This document shows positions 12,263-23,776 of a DNA stretch of 64,000 nucleotides, piece after piece (within the stretch, counting starts at the first letter, position 1; the number at the start of each line of letters is the position of its first letter). Source of the DNA: Dipylidium caninum (taxonomy: Eukaryota > Platyhelminthes > Cestoda > Cyclophyllidea > Dipylidiidae); NCBI GenBank assembly GCA_017562135.1, contig QEYB01001057.1:1-64000 (forward strand), read 5' to 3'. A model generated the notes under the pieces. It was given only the letters and a program-made list of their open reading frames with translations, ran no database searches and was not told where the DNA came from. The position numbers and the translations under genes are program-made.

Positions 12263-14353
12263 CAATCCTTAACATCAGCTGGCACTCGTTCATTTCACTA
12301 CTCCTTGGGACTGTGGTTGTTTCCGTTGGGAGACAGGCCTACAGTGGAACAAGCCAAGGACACCTTTCCCAATTGCAAACCCAGTCACCTCGTCCCGTCC
12401 TTTCAACCTATTTTATAGCCCCAATGCGAGTGCAGCTCACTGTAACTCGTCTTCCGACTAAGTGCAATTCATCCACTGGCTGAATACTCCTCGAACGCTT
12501 CAATGAAGTCCACGCGGTGACCTGTCAGACGATAAGAGGTTGAAAGTGTCCTTTCCTGTGTCCTCCACATAATCTGTATTTCAAGCACCGCTTTAAATGC
12601 CCTCCATTCTGATACATTTGCCGCGTTGACGTATCTGAGTTCTCCAACTTCATCCTTCCAGAATGCCTTGGAGCACACGTCGTCCTCTTTGGAAATTAAG
12701 GTTTCCACTTAGGAATCGACAGAAGTCGCTCGGTGGTGTGCGCACCCGAGAGAACTGAGGTGGGACGAGTACTTTTCTGCGATGAGGGGAATAAGGCAGC
12801 ATTGATAATTTCGAAACCATCACTAAGGCGATGTCACGCTCAGTGGCCCTACCATATCGAGAGACATCCTGAAAGGGATGGTTAAAGATGGGTGGAAAGT
12901 TCGGACAGAATAGTTTATCGCTGACTAACCACAAATCATTGCCTTTATCGCGAGAGGCGGTGCCAGTAGTTGGCCCTCGCGTTTGGGAAAAGGTGGCAGG
13001 TGAAAATGAAGAGCTCTGTTAGCTTATTCTTCCCTCTCCATGTTATTCAACCGTGCGTTGATCATAGGAGGACGACAAAATATTTCGAGTGGCAAGCTGC
13101 CTATAATGTGTACCCAAGAAATGATGAAAATAACACTGTTTGAAGTTGAGCGGTTCGTTAGTTAGACAGGGTCAATCAACAGGGTCAACATCAGTGGAAT
13201 TTCTAAAAGTGATCGATAACGTCCTCCAATCTGTGACTGTGCTGGTTTAGAATGAGGTGGAAACAAGCTCGCGGACACATTTTCTTGTTGTTTCTGATTC
13301 TGTCTCAAGTTGAATGGCACAGGAGCCATTTGTCTCTGCCGGTGGTGGAGCCCCCGTGGTGCTAATAGCTTTGGCGAGAAGGTGGCTCTGTGTACTTCAA
13401 AGTTATCCTCATAATGCTGTCTTGGCACACAAATAGTCTTGACAATCGGCGTTGAACATAATGTCGTCGGAGAAAACCTCCTCATTTAAATGCGGCATGT
13501 GGGGCGAATAGACTAGAAGGAAGAACGTCTGACTCCCCCTTGTCACACGACTAACCGTAGCGTCTGTGGGTGCAACCGTCATCCCGTCAGGGAGCTATGC
13601 AGCACTAAAAGACCCGTCATGACTTCTCAACGTGTGCTCCGTACAACCGTCCCAGAGGTCGGGTGTGAAAGATGGGTGTGAGCTGTCTCGACTCGTCTTG
13701 TTTCATCTCAATTCCCCCATATATACGCTGTATCGCATTCGTCTAGTACCCTAGATTGCGTTTTTTCCTTCATAATCTGTTAGGTGTACTTGTCGTCGCT
13801 GAGCAGTTAAATAGTGCACATTAACTTGAAGAACTTCTTTCCACCTCATTCGCAACAAACATGGCTAATTTAAGAATTATGCTATCGCCACTCAGGGCGA
13901 ACTTGATGAGTTAAGGCTATTCAGCATCTGACTGTTCTGTCTCAAATGTCTGCTCACTTCTATACAACCACCTACAAGATGTCGCTGGTCATGGCGTCGT
14001 GGACAAACGAAAGACAACCCGTCGGGGTGTGGAATCTTATAGGTGATGGCCTCGGGCTTATCAAGTCTGATTTACTCCTCTCGGTGCACGAAAATACTAG
14101 TGCTATCTCAATTCCCAAGGTGCTATCACTCGAGTTGGCTTAGTGCATTAGAGGATAACAAGGCATTTTGGCAGGCGATCAAGGGACACAGTGAAAGGCA
14201 TGCCAACCCCAAGCAGATGGGTGGTCACCATGGGGAAGTCGGTTTGATGTGCGAGCAGGGCTCGGTGGGTGGATGAATGACAGTTTGGTGAGCTCAACTT
14301 AAACAAAAGTCTTTCCGTAGGCGAGTTGCAGTTAAGTGGACTCAACACAAAAC

Positions 14354-14361
14354 TATAAAAA
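14354..14361 (+). promoter_or_regulatory. Possible TATA box conserved between duplicates
   Basis: TATAAAAA, preceded by a GAGTTGCA block. The same arrangement recurs in the duplicate block at 43,969-43,976. Conservation of the motif in otherwise much-diverged copies suggests a core promoter, but no gene downstream is identified. Confidence 0.3.
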
Positions 14362-15261
14362 GCGGTTGAGAAGAACGGTACGGGGTGACTGTCCTCGCGA
14401 TGTGTAAAGCGCGTTCTTTCCTCACCAGCATTTTCCTTCGCAGCTAGCCTTTGACGGAACGTTTCATCGTCGGAATCTCTCCCCAATAAAGAAAACCGCC
14501 GTCCCGAGGCGTTATCAAACGAAATAGTGTTAGTTTTCATCATCTCCTGGCGGTTTCAACCGATTAACCGGATTGTGGGTACGAAGAAAATCTGGACAAA
14601 AAATAGGGCCAGATGGAAAGACAAGCCTGCGAAAAGGCATCTTTTCTTTGAGGTAACAGAAAGGGGTTATGATGTGAATTATATCGGCTGAACGCTCTCC
14701 ACTTCCTCCATAGATCTTGTCCCCACCCATAAAACCCGCTTTTAGAATGAGACTTTGTGAGAAGTCAGGAGCATGGGGAGAAGTGGCTAATTAGTACCCA
14801 CACACTTATTCCAAACTGTCCTGTCAAATCGTCGATTATGGTCGTTACCATGTTTAACTGGTATCCTCTAATCCAGACAAAGAGGAATTTTGTTGGCATT
14901 CAACTGCGGTTGGGCGGACTCTGCCTTAACCGTATACATCATAAGTTGCCAGAGTGAAATGAGGGAATCTTTGACTCTCCTTGCGATGCAAGTTTCAGCG
15001 ATTTCTTTCACACCAGCAAATTTTTCCTAGCTGCTCCTTAAATCACCCCCACATCTTCACGAGGTGCCGTTTGGATTTCCCCTTCCCCTTCCGACTCATC
15101 ACACGACGTATATTATAATCGAAAGTTGGCATATGCGCACAGCCTCACATTATTTGGATAATGTGTGTTTGCAGTTAAAGGCTCTCATTAACGCTCCTCA
15201 TGAGATCTAAAACAGCCAAAATCCGCGTCGATAGATGGGGATGTCATGGAATAACGACATC

Positions 15262-15400
15262 CTAAATTTGCGACGCAAAATTGCTCGGACGACGATACAC
15301 TCGGGTAGGCATTGACAATATCGTCGTCCAACACATCATCATCTATCCACTGCTAATCACACTTCTTCCCCTACTCCTTCTTGTCATGGAATCCTCGTGC
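15262..15400 (+). repeat. Short inverted module, copy 2
   Basis: Plus-strand counterpart of the minus-strand module at 12,110-12,262. Relative to that copy it has a three-base insertion (an extra ACG) after CGGACG. The frame through DNIVVQH and LLPLLL stays open to 15,550 in this copy. Confidence 0.55.
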
Positions 15401-16199
15401 GGTCGAATAGACTTAACTAGTAAGCTACAACTTGTGATGCAAGAGTGTCTGCATTATATGCGGAAAAGAAATGCTCAGAAGATCCTGTTAAGTCGGATTG
15501 TGTCATGGACCATGCGGCAGATCTTCCTGAGTGCGGAGAAGCAATGGTAACAGAGCCGCTGGGTTTGAAAGATTTCAAGGCTCTTATTTATTAACCGATC
15601 ACAGTAAATGTCGCCAATTTACCACACAAGCCTCAGTCCAAGCCTCTGAAGACGCTCCCTATAAACCGTTCGGATTGGTGGAAAATGGTCTTGTGTAGTT
15701 GTATCCGCTCTCGCAATTTGGCAAAAGTCGCTCACAAGCACGAGAAGCAGTTTAATGATAAGAGTAGGCGTTTGAGCAATCTCCTTCTGCCATGCCGCAT
15801 CGCGTGAGTCTTCTAGTCGTCCTTGCGCATGTCAACGCGTGGGAACATTTGCTCAGGCCACGTATTTCGTAGTGATTTTGAACAGTCGCACGTCACACAT
15901 CACCTTTCCTAGCCTGAACTTGATGCCACAGTATGTGGCATAATGAATGTTGCTCCTCAAGCATGATTTCTGCAATCCCATATCTTCACTTAATCCTGTC
16001 TGTTCCGTCATCCTTTGTCTCATGGTGAAGGAATGCTAGATTTCGATAAGGCTAGTGCCGTCATGTCGGGCCAAGAGACCACAGTTCTTCTGGAGGGGAT
16101 GGAACCCAGAGACTGAGATTACGACAGATCTCAAAATAATGTTGCATCATATAAGGGCCTGGCGAAGCGGCTTTTGTGGCTAGTGGAATGAGGATGGAA

Positions 16200-16560
16200 T
16201 GTCTGAGGAGATTAGGATGAAAGGTGAGACCGAGTCAGAGTCAATATTATTGGCCAAAACAGAAAAGGCGGTGAAAATAGTGGTGGAAGTAGAAACGTAA
16301 ACGGAATTAGAGATGGAGGGAGGTTGGTAGGAGGAGGTGGAAACAGAAACTGGAAGCAGACATGAAAGCGGAGGCGAAGACGGGGTCGGCTAGGAAACAG
16401 GAAGGCGAGTGGGATAGAGGAAGAGGGGAAGGCGGAATAAACATGAGTCATTATTAGAGGTAGAGAAACAGAAGCAATAGAAGCTGACGAATTACAACTT
16501 GTCTGGATATTCAACGGTAGGAAGCGGCACGAAGGCTGTTTGCAGACAACATGGTCAAAA
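16200..16560 (+). repeat. Purine-rich tract
   Basis: The plus strand is dominated by GGAAG, GAGG and GAAAC words, giving Glu/Gly/Arg-rich or, antisense, Pro/Ser/Phe-rich translations. It resembles in composition the minus-strand acidic gene remnants at 40.5-41.6 and 46.5-46.9 kb. I could not align it well enough to call it a copy. Confidence 0.35.
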
Positions 16561-17609
16561 GGCAATGCCCCACTTCAATCAGTTATCCGCCTCTCAGCGA
16601 CTCAATTCAAAGTGGCTAGCTTAACGTTAATATTATTCCATTTCTCGTATGTACTCTGACTAGAGAAACCATTCATCGACCTCAAAAGGAAAAAAACGCT
16701 CCCAATTCCCTATTCATACGATTGACTTAAGAGCACATAGCTTTCCACACCCACGTGGCTCCTCTCATCACCAGGCAAGGGACATCGGCCACTTTCCTGA
16801 CTCCTGTAAGTGAAATATGTGCGCGTTACAATATGTTGACAGTTAAGCCAGTTATTGGGTGCCATATCAAATGCAAAATCGTTCCAAATTCCGCGAAGCT
16901 CATTTTACCTGAATTCGTTGTCTGTAAATATCGACTGCTCACTCTATTCACCTTTCGACACTGCTTTACTTCAAAAAAAGGTGTAGATTCACGTTTATAT
17001 CTCCACGTCATTGACTCGGCACATACATACTAAGAACAACAACCCTTTACACAAGAGACTATTGCATGCACACAGCAAAATCCTTTAGAACACAATGCTC
17101 CCACCACTCATCTCCCACTCTCATGGAAATCGCAAATGCACGCGCCAGGGTCCGTCGAGAGCAAAGAGAAAAATTTCATACAAATATGAGCTACTTGGGA
17201 TACTGTATCTTCTCCGCTAGTCGTCGTTTAAAAAAATTTTCTCTCTTGTCCGGCTTTCAAGTGTACCAAACCCGAATAAAGTGGCCTGTGTACTTGGCAA
17301 CCTATTAAAATATGCCCTGAGGACACTCATATTGGGAGAAGATCGTTTGCTCACATCTATCACATCCCACAACTTTGTCATTTCAATCGAGCAAGTTTAA
17401 TCGCCCTCATAACTCAATGCACTTGACGCGGTGCCAAGTGTAGAGGGTGGGATGTTGCATGGTGGAAGTAAAGAAGAGGAATTACGGAGAAATATGTTGA
17501 CATTGGGTAGAAAGCGGGAAATGGGGTTGTGGAGAGTCTCGTAAATGCCATGAATTGAGCGGGGGTGGGTGTGGGTGTGGGTGTGGCTGTGTGTCATGAA
17601 TGCGTTGAA

Positions 17610-18040
17610 ATAGCCGAAAGCAGAGTGTGATCGAGCCACGCAGTGGGAGTTTGCACGCAATGGCATTGTCAAATTTGTGCTCGAATTGGAGAAAAGGGGA
17701 TGTTGGAAAAAGGGAGCGTCGGTGAATGCGCGAGCTGTTGGGTAAAATGTTTCAAACTATTGCATTGATGAAGGCGAAAGTGGTGTATGATCGAGCTAAC
17801 ATATCGCTTGCTTAGACGGAATCGCAATGTCCACTGTGTACGCGGACAGCAGAAATTAGAATATTGAATGAGCTAGAAGGGGCCTTTCTAACTGAAGGAA
17901 AGTTGACTCGGTCCCAAGTGCAGAGTGAGGGGCATTTCTATCTTTCTTCGCCGATTGGTTTATGCTATGAATGATCGTGTCATTGGCCTATGGCAGTCGC
18001 CTTGATTGGGTTAAACTGTCACTCCCATGAGCTGGTACTT
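17610..18040 (+). repeat. Arm sub-block that also occurs at 47.4 kb
   Basis: This outer part of the left arm is repeated in the same orientation at 47,430-47,830. Shared anchors include TGATCGAGCYACG, the block GCAATGTC, and CCAAGTGCAGAGTGAG followed by TATGCTATGAATGA. It also occurs in reverse in the right arm, giving three copies in the window. Confidence 0.7.
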
Positions 18041-18314
18041 TGACTTTCTCGTGAGAAATGACTCGAGGTTGCGGCAAGTTGGCGTACTTTTCCATGTGAG
18101 ACCTCACAATGAACAACGTCGGTCTGGGAAGAGTGGACGTGTTATTGTTGGATGGTCTTTCCGAGACAAAACAACTCCGCTTGATTGGACTTTCCCGCTC
18201 TGATTACAGTGTCTCTCGGTCACGAACTCGGACTGCGATCTTCTTGTCCCTTTTCAGGCGACGGTTCTTGCGGCGATGAAAGTGGTCTCTCTGCTTGCAG
18301 GTAGATTCTTTGCT

Positions 18315-18340
18315 GCCTGCCTGCACTAACGCAGGCAGGC
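18315..18340. other. Perfect 10-bp hairpin in left arm
   Basis: GCCTGCCTGC, a six-base loop, then GCAGGCAGGC. On the minus strand it lies downstream of a run containing overlapping AATAAA hexamers (18,364-18,382). That order resembles a transcript 3' end for a minus-strand transcript. The same pair of features is kept in the right arm. Confidence 0.6.
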
Positions 18341-18363
18341 TACTGACAAGTTGCAATTAGCAT

Positions 18364-18382
18364 GTTTATTTATTTATTTATT
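18364..18382 (-). repeat. (AAAT)n run with AATAAA hexamers
   Basis: TTTATTTATTTATTTATTCAATA on the plus strand gives several overlapping AATAAA hexamers on the minus strand. These could act as polyadenylation signals or be only a tetranucleotide microsatellite. Confidence 0.5.
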
Positions 18383-18732
18383 CAATAAGGCATGTATATA
18401 CAGTATTCATGAGAGTAGGTGAAAGATGAGGAAAGGCATCGGACAAGTGGCCGTGATCAAATATATGAGTGAGAAGAGTGAAGACGATATGGGAAGTAGG
18501 CGTCTGGGTGGCAGGGGGATGGTGCCGGGGGCTAAGACACTCACATGGAGATGATGAGGCTGAGATTGCCAGTGGCCGCGATGCCCGTTTCTTCTTGCTA
18601 TCAAACCAATCTGCGCAGAGAAGAGATCACTGTCTGGGGCAATTTCATGACATGCATTGCGACCGCAATTGTGGGTAGCGAAGAGGCCCTGGCAGGCGCT
18701 TCCGTCAAAGCGGCTATCTCCGCAATCTACGC

Positions 18733-19045
18733 TGGCTCAACACAACCGATGACCTCGTGGGGTGTGTGTAGGCGCTCGATAAAAAAGCAACCGTGCGGTG
18801 AACATCGGCGCTTCTCAGGCGTAAATATCCGCCGCCAACGTGGAGATACTCCTGCTCTAACTGTTGCTCCATCAGTGGGACAAACGGAGAGCTTCCGTTT
18901 GTTGCTGATGACATTTCGCGGGGCCGAGCTGGTGGTATCGTTTTAGCGCTCAAAACAGGCTTCCCCACTGTTTCCTCTCGGGCTCGCGTCATCCGCCGTC
19001 AAATCGTTGGGCCCTCGAGTCACTGTGTCCGTGGAGGACTAATTA
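18733..19045 (+). repeat. Repeat unit R, copy in left arm
   Basis: A segment of about 310 bp that recurs in the right arm (35,872-36,182, reversed) and once more just inside the right arm at 32,155-32,500 (same orientation). Shared strings include CACAACCGATGACCT, TTCCGTTTGTTGCTGATG and CTCAAAACAGGCTTCCCCACT. Confidence 0.75.
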
Positions 19046-21529
19046 GCTACCTTGAAAGGTTATCTCATGAAGTCTAAAATCACCACGTCTGAGCCCCTGT
19101 CTACTCCAAGCAGTCTCACACACCTCCGACGACCAGGACGATGTGCCACCCGTGAGGCAGCACGCCCTAATCCCACTGTTGGAGTCGCGTAGTTGGGGAA
19201 CTCCAAGGCGGATGAGGATGGCGAGACAGCAGCACTTCGGTTTGCCTGGTTAGCTTGCAACGGGCGCCAACAATCGTCGCAGGGCCTCGCCTTAGCATAT
19301 AAACAAACGAATCATATTTACCGACACATCTTAAAGACGTCAAGGTGTACTTAGACGCTCCAGGCCCCAGTTCATAGGTTGTACTCACACTTGAGAATGC
19401 TGTTCATATCGTCGTCGTCGTTGTCTTCGGCGTCGTTGTTGGTTTTGGCGTTCAGGTGATAACTTGACACTTACGCACTCACATTTGGGCCGACTTACCG
19501 GTGCGGATGTCCTCACAAATAAACAACTGCCAACCAATCGGAGATGTACTTGTTTTTGACACTGGCGAGTGAACATACACTCCATTGCCTACCTCCGCGA
19601 GCAAGAGAGACATGCCTGCCAAGGCTGCCGCCTTGCAGGCCCGAACTGGTGAGAATTGCGTGCTCCACATCTGCCAGCACCGCATGAGAGGTTACAAACT
19701 GGGTCACCTACTTGGGGTGCCGTTGCCAATATCACTGCGGGCCAGGTGATTGACACGACGAATTGGCACAGACTGGGTGCTGGCAACGGTTGAGACGTGG
19801 AGGTTGCCAAACTAGGCTCAGACCCTGAAATCGTGCCGTCATTGCTGCCTCATGCAAAAAGGCTGCGTGATCACCAGGCCCTGCGGCGACTCTAAGACTG
19901 CTGATGCTTCGTGCATCAATTTTTTATCCATCGGTAAAGAAGTCGAGTAGTAGTGGTCGAGTTCATGATGACTGATTAGCTGGCGTGCCCGAGTCGAGGT
20001 TGACCTACGATTGCTTCTCGCCTGCATCCAGTGAGAAAGGCGAGGGAAGAAGAAGGTGCGTGACACTCAGAGAACCACATAGTCCTTGGGCTACTATGGC
20101 TGAATGAAGCCTTTTTTCAATGCTCAGGTGACAATGAGAATGGCTGAGCACTTGATAACTGTCAGGGACCAGAAAACTTGCCGTCACAGCGTGACCACAG
20201 ATCGAGGCTTTTCTTTCAATTGGCTGGGCGTCGACGAATTGCTCGCCCTCGGGGAACGGGAAACTACCCCATGCATTTTAGAACAAACTGTGCACAAGGA
20301 AACCTTCCTGTCGGTTAGCTAGACCTGGTTGCCAACCCAAAGAAAGTCATGTCTCAATCTTGGCAAATTCACCGCTCTTACAGCCAACCCCTGTCTGCCC
20401 GTGGTGGTGGAGGACGATGGGAGGACGATGGGAGGCGGAGGGGAGGAGGGGAGGTGAAGATATGGACAGTGGCCCTTGCACAAGTAGCCGGTGTGCTTAT
20501 GAACAGCTGGGCTGTTCTCGCACTGCTGTCGTCTGGTCGGCAGACGGTGGCGGCTTTTGTAATGCCTGCATTATCCAAGCGGCCGCCTCCGTGATTATTC
20601 CGAGTGCAGAGTGAAAAGCGACAAACGCTCGACTCCCGAAGACGCGGTTTAGTGGTGGTGGTGGTGATGACCAGAAGCCGTAGTGCATGGCCATGGAGTG
20701 GGGCGGTGGTCGCCTACACGGGAATGCCTGGCCCGAACTGATGCCCGCGGGAGGCGAGCAAAGCTCGGGTCGGTTGCTAAGACGGTGGCGCTGAGGAGGG
20801 GGCTGTGGGAGGTCGGAGAATGCGAGGGAGGGCGGATTTTCAGAATGACAGGTTAGTCGGCCTGTTTTATCATGTACCATCAGCGTTCGGGCGCTCCAAC
20901 CAGCGCTCTCTCGTGGCAGAGACGTGCTTCATTTCAGCCCTTCTGTGTAATAATTGCACGGCCTCATGTGGTTTGCAGAGAAGAGATCAAAAAGACTGGC
21001 CTGTGTGTGCACTCATCACTCCTGGATTTATTTCATCATGGAGTGAAAGACGCGTCCGTTTCTAGCTGAGAAAGCGACCTCTCCATTGCTAGAAGTGGTG
21101 TTAACTAAACTCCTGTCTGGGGGACACCAGACGTGTGAGTTACCAAGTCAATTAATTGTGGTCCCATGTAAGTTGTGAGGGGCGGTCACGGGACTTGCTC
21201 CTCAGAGTCAGAGTCAGCGCCACGGCGAAAGCGGGTACGCGAGAATGGAGAGGAGGCCTGAGCACCCCGGGCGCCCTCCAGCCTCCAACTGCCCCTCCAC
21301 TCAGCGTCTGCTCCCTCGACCTTGGGGTTGGGTGCTTTATCAGCGCCAACTTCTCCTGCCGGGCTGCCAAATGGTGGGCACGTTGTGCCCACCAGCAGGG
21401 AGCTCATGCCACCGCTGGTGGGGTAAGTGAGTTAGGGGGAATGGTGTCACAGCGACGTTTACCACAACAACGAAACACGCGCTGTCAGGCGGTAGGTGGG
21501 CTAATGGCTAGGCTGACCAGGCCTCGACT

Positions 21530-22148
21530 CGACTCGTGGCCCCTGTGCCTGCTCAAAGGACCCTCTCAGGGAGAACTGAGTGCTGGCGAAGACTGCAGCT
21601 GATGCCGGCGGCTCAGCGGATTAGGCGACGTGAAATGTAGTATCCCCTGCAGTATGTAGTTGGTTGGGAAATGATTTGCAGAAAGCATGTTGGCGCGTGC
21701 AATTGTGGCATAGTCACACCGGCGTCCGCGACGGAAAGGTTATGCGACGCCGACATTTCTCACTCTTGCACAGTGCGTGCAGAGGTAGGCAATTCCGCAG
21801 CCATGATTTCACATCGTTTAATAGATGTAGCAATCAACTGATCGTGTCGCGGCAAAGAGAGGCGTGGAGAGGACGAGACATGGGATGCGCCCAATTAGTC
21901 TCATGACTGTTCCCACCTGTCACCCATGATACTTTCCCTTCCACATTTGGGCCACAGGTATGCGGTTTTAGAGGAATCAGGCACGTAAAATACAACCCCG
22001 GTAACATTGTAAACGCTAACTTCTCTCTTCAGACAAAGCAGAGTCCAGTGAAGGCGCTTTAACTTCCGCCACTCTGTGTGACGATAAGCAATGGCGTGTG
22101 CTGCCCAGTTTCCTTACGAAAGCTGCCTCCCGGCGCTGAATAATGGGG
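21530..22148. repeat. ~0.6 kb present only in left arm
   Basis: In the right arm the flanking sequences are separated by only a dozen or so bases. Here they are about 620 bp apart. The string GGCCTCGAC occurs at both edges (about 21,520 and 22,158), which could reflect deletion between short repeats in the other arm or insertion here. No open transposase frame is seen. Confidence 0.5.
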
Positions 22149-22344
22149 CTTTAGTCGGGCCTCGACGCCTCCTTCCAAACACACTGGGCCTCCGTTCGCC
22201 ACCTTTTACCGCATCAGGAGACGTGGCAGCAGTACGGTTTACTTGGCCCACATGCTGTTTAAACCACCAACTGTGTAACTCGCCACGGACCCGGAGCGTC
22301 ATGTGCCACCGATCAAACAGGTAAATCGGGATTGTGCTGAGGCC

Positions 22345-22675
22345 ACGTTAAATACGGTTTGGACGCAAGCTGCGATGTTTCTCCTAACCTGGCTTCATAA
22401 CGCTCACGCATCCGTGGTGAAATTAAAATGAACCGGATAACAACTTTTAAATCGTTTTTTAATTAAGCGCTGGTGCCATTGTGCCAGGTGTCTTTTCATC
22501 TACCCGAGAAGACATCTCCGCTCATTTCATCCTCTACACTGGCCCGTCTCCACCTTCCTGCCCCCACGTGAGATGAAAGTGTGCATGTGGAAGTGAGCCA
22601 GTGTCTTTTACTTAGTGGAGATTGGAAAGCACTACAGTGTCTCGCTTACTTCTTTGCTCTGATTTCACCTGGTCT
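22345..22675. repeat. ~0.33 kb present only in left arm
   Basis: The right arm passes from the GCTGAGGCC block almost directly to GTGGAATGAGGG. Here the two are separated by about 330 bp of A+T-richer sequence with no recognised gene. Confidence 0.5.
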
Positions 22676-23705
22676 CGTGGAATGAGGGCGACTGGAGGAC
22701 TGGCTCAACTGACGATATCTGCAAATTCCCCCTCAGCAGCGCCCTGGGCCGGGTCGAGCAAGACTGTTGGGGTCTAGGAAACGACGATTACCCTCCGTCG
22801 CGTTGGGTCCAAGCAGTCTCAGCCACGAGGGCAGGGTCGCTGCAGCCCAGACTACCGCAAACCTGGACATTTGTCGTGGCACCATCGGTTCTGGTGCTCT
22901 GCACACCCACTACAAAGTCGAGCGACATAACGAAGGAGCTGGCCGAAGGCATTCAGCGGGCAGTAGACAGACCTGAGTGGTTGAACAGCGCATGAACAGT
23001 CGTGAGGTTCGCTGCCATTTGTGAGGCCTGACTGACCCAAATAGCCGACGCTGTCGGCGTGTAAACACCGTGGCAGCCGCGATATCAAATACACCAGTCT
23101 GGCTGCCGTCTTCGCCCCCGTCTCCCGGCCGCCGTCCGCGCACCCTCCCATAATCCCATATTCACGAAACAGCTGCACACCCCACAGCACAGCCCGGCAT
23201 GAGACAGATTACAATTAAAATTTCGTCCATGTGGCGAGTACTCCACCTTTTCTTGTATGAAAGGACAAAAGCTACAGGTTGTCTGCAATCTTCAGACAGT
23301 CACTGTCACAAGCGTACATATATGGATGTTGACATTTTTCTAAAGTGTAAATTGCCTGTTCACACAGTCATTTCACAATAAGTAGTATATCAAAAGCTGT
23401 GATCGTGGGGATTGTTACAATCGCTTGGCGGAGTACAAATCCACTTTGATCTAGAGTAGACGTCATCGTTTTCACAGGGAAGAATTCTTTTAACAATTAT
23501 GAGGATCTATCTAGCACTGCGACTGCCATTGCCATTGCGAGGGCCTGACCGACTGCCTTGTTCGTGTCGACAACTTCTGACACGTCTGCAAGACGCGTTC
23601 AGTCCTCCGCCTTCAACTTTTGCGGCACCGTGTTTGCAAGACCTTCGCACGATTGGTCGACTGTAGTCACAGTGTGTCATCAACACAACACTCCTCCATA
23701 CTGCG

Positions 23706-23713
23706 TATAAAAA
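23706..23713 (+). promoter_or_regulatory. TATA box of the PIM-like kinase gene
   Basis: TATAAAAA lies 64-71 bp upstream of the kinase ATG, leaving room for a start site about 30 bp downstream and a 5' leader of roughly 40 bp. Its placement before the one well-supported gene makes it the most credible core promoter in the window. Confidence 0.55.
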
Positions 23714-23776
23714 GCACCTCCCCCAGAGAGGAATCATCTACTAATCGCATCGAGGTTACTCTCTTGGTCCAATCCC

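Larger units (their letters stand above)
12720..16190 (+). repeat. Diverged direct duplication, copy 1
   Basis: Collinear with 43,060-45,510 in the same orientation. Anchors seen in both include: an ATGAGRGGAATAA block (12,782 and 43,082); a TATA-containing block (14,354 and 43,969); the block TCGTCGATTATG followed by TTCAACTGCGGTTGGGCG (about 14,830-14,920 and 44,370-44,470); CAGTCCAAGCCTCTGAAGA (about 15,630 and 44,957); and GCGGCTTTTGTGGCT (about 16,168 and 45,490). Copy 1 is about 1 kb longer, partly because of extra sequence near 15,120-15,430. The blocks look like an old duplication with many indels. No intact gene is recognised inside. Confidence 0.6.
17033..22861 (+). repeat. Left arm of a large inverted repeat
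   Basis: The reverse complement of 32,681-37,937 aligns along this whole stretch, with many substitutions and several indels. The outer edge falls near CATACTAAG (17,036), matched at 37,926. The inner edge falls near AGACTACCGC (about 22,850), matched at 32,683. Two segments here are absent from the other arm: about 21,530-22,148 and about 22,345-22,675. Many small frames are open, but no protein family is recognised. Both arms carry a TGGGTG-type run, a (TTTA)n run and a perfect hairpin. Confidence 0.85.
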
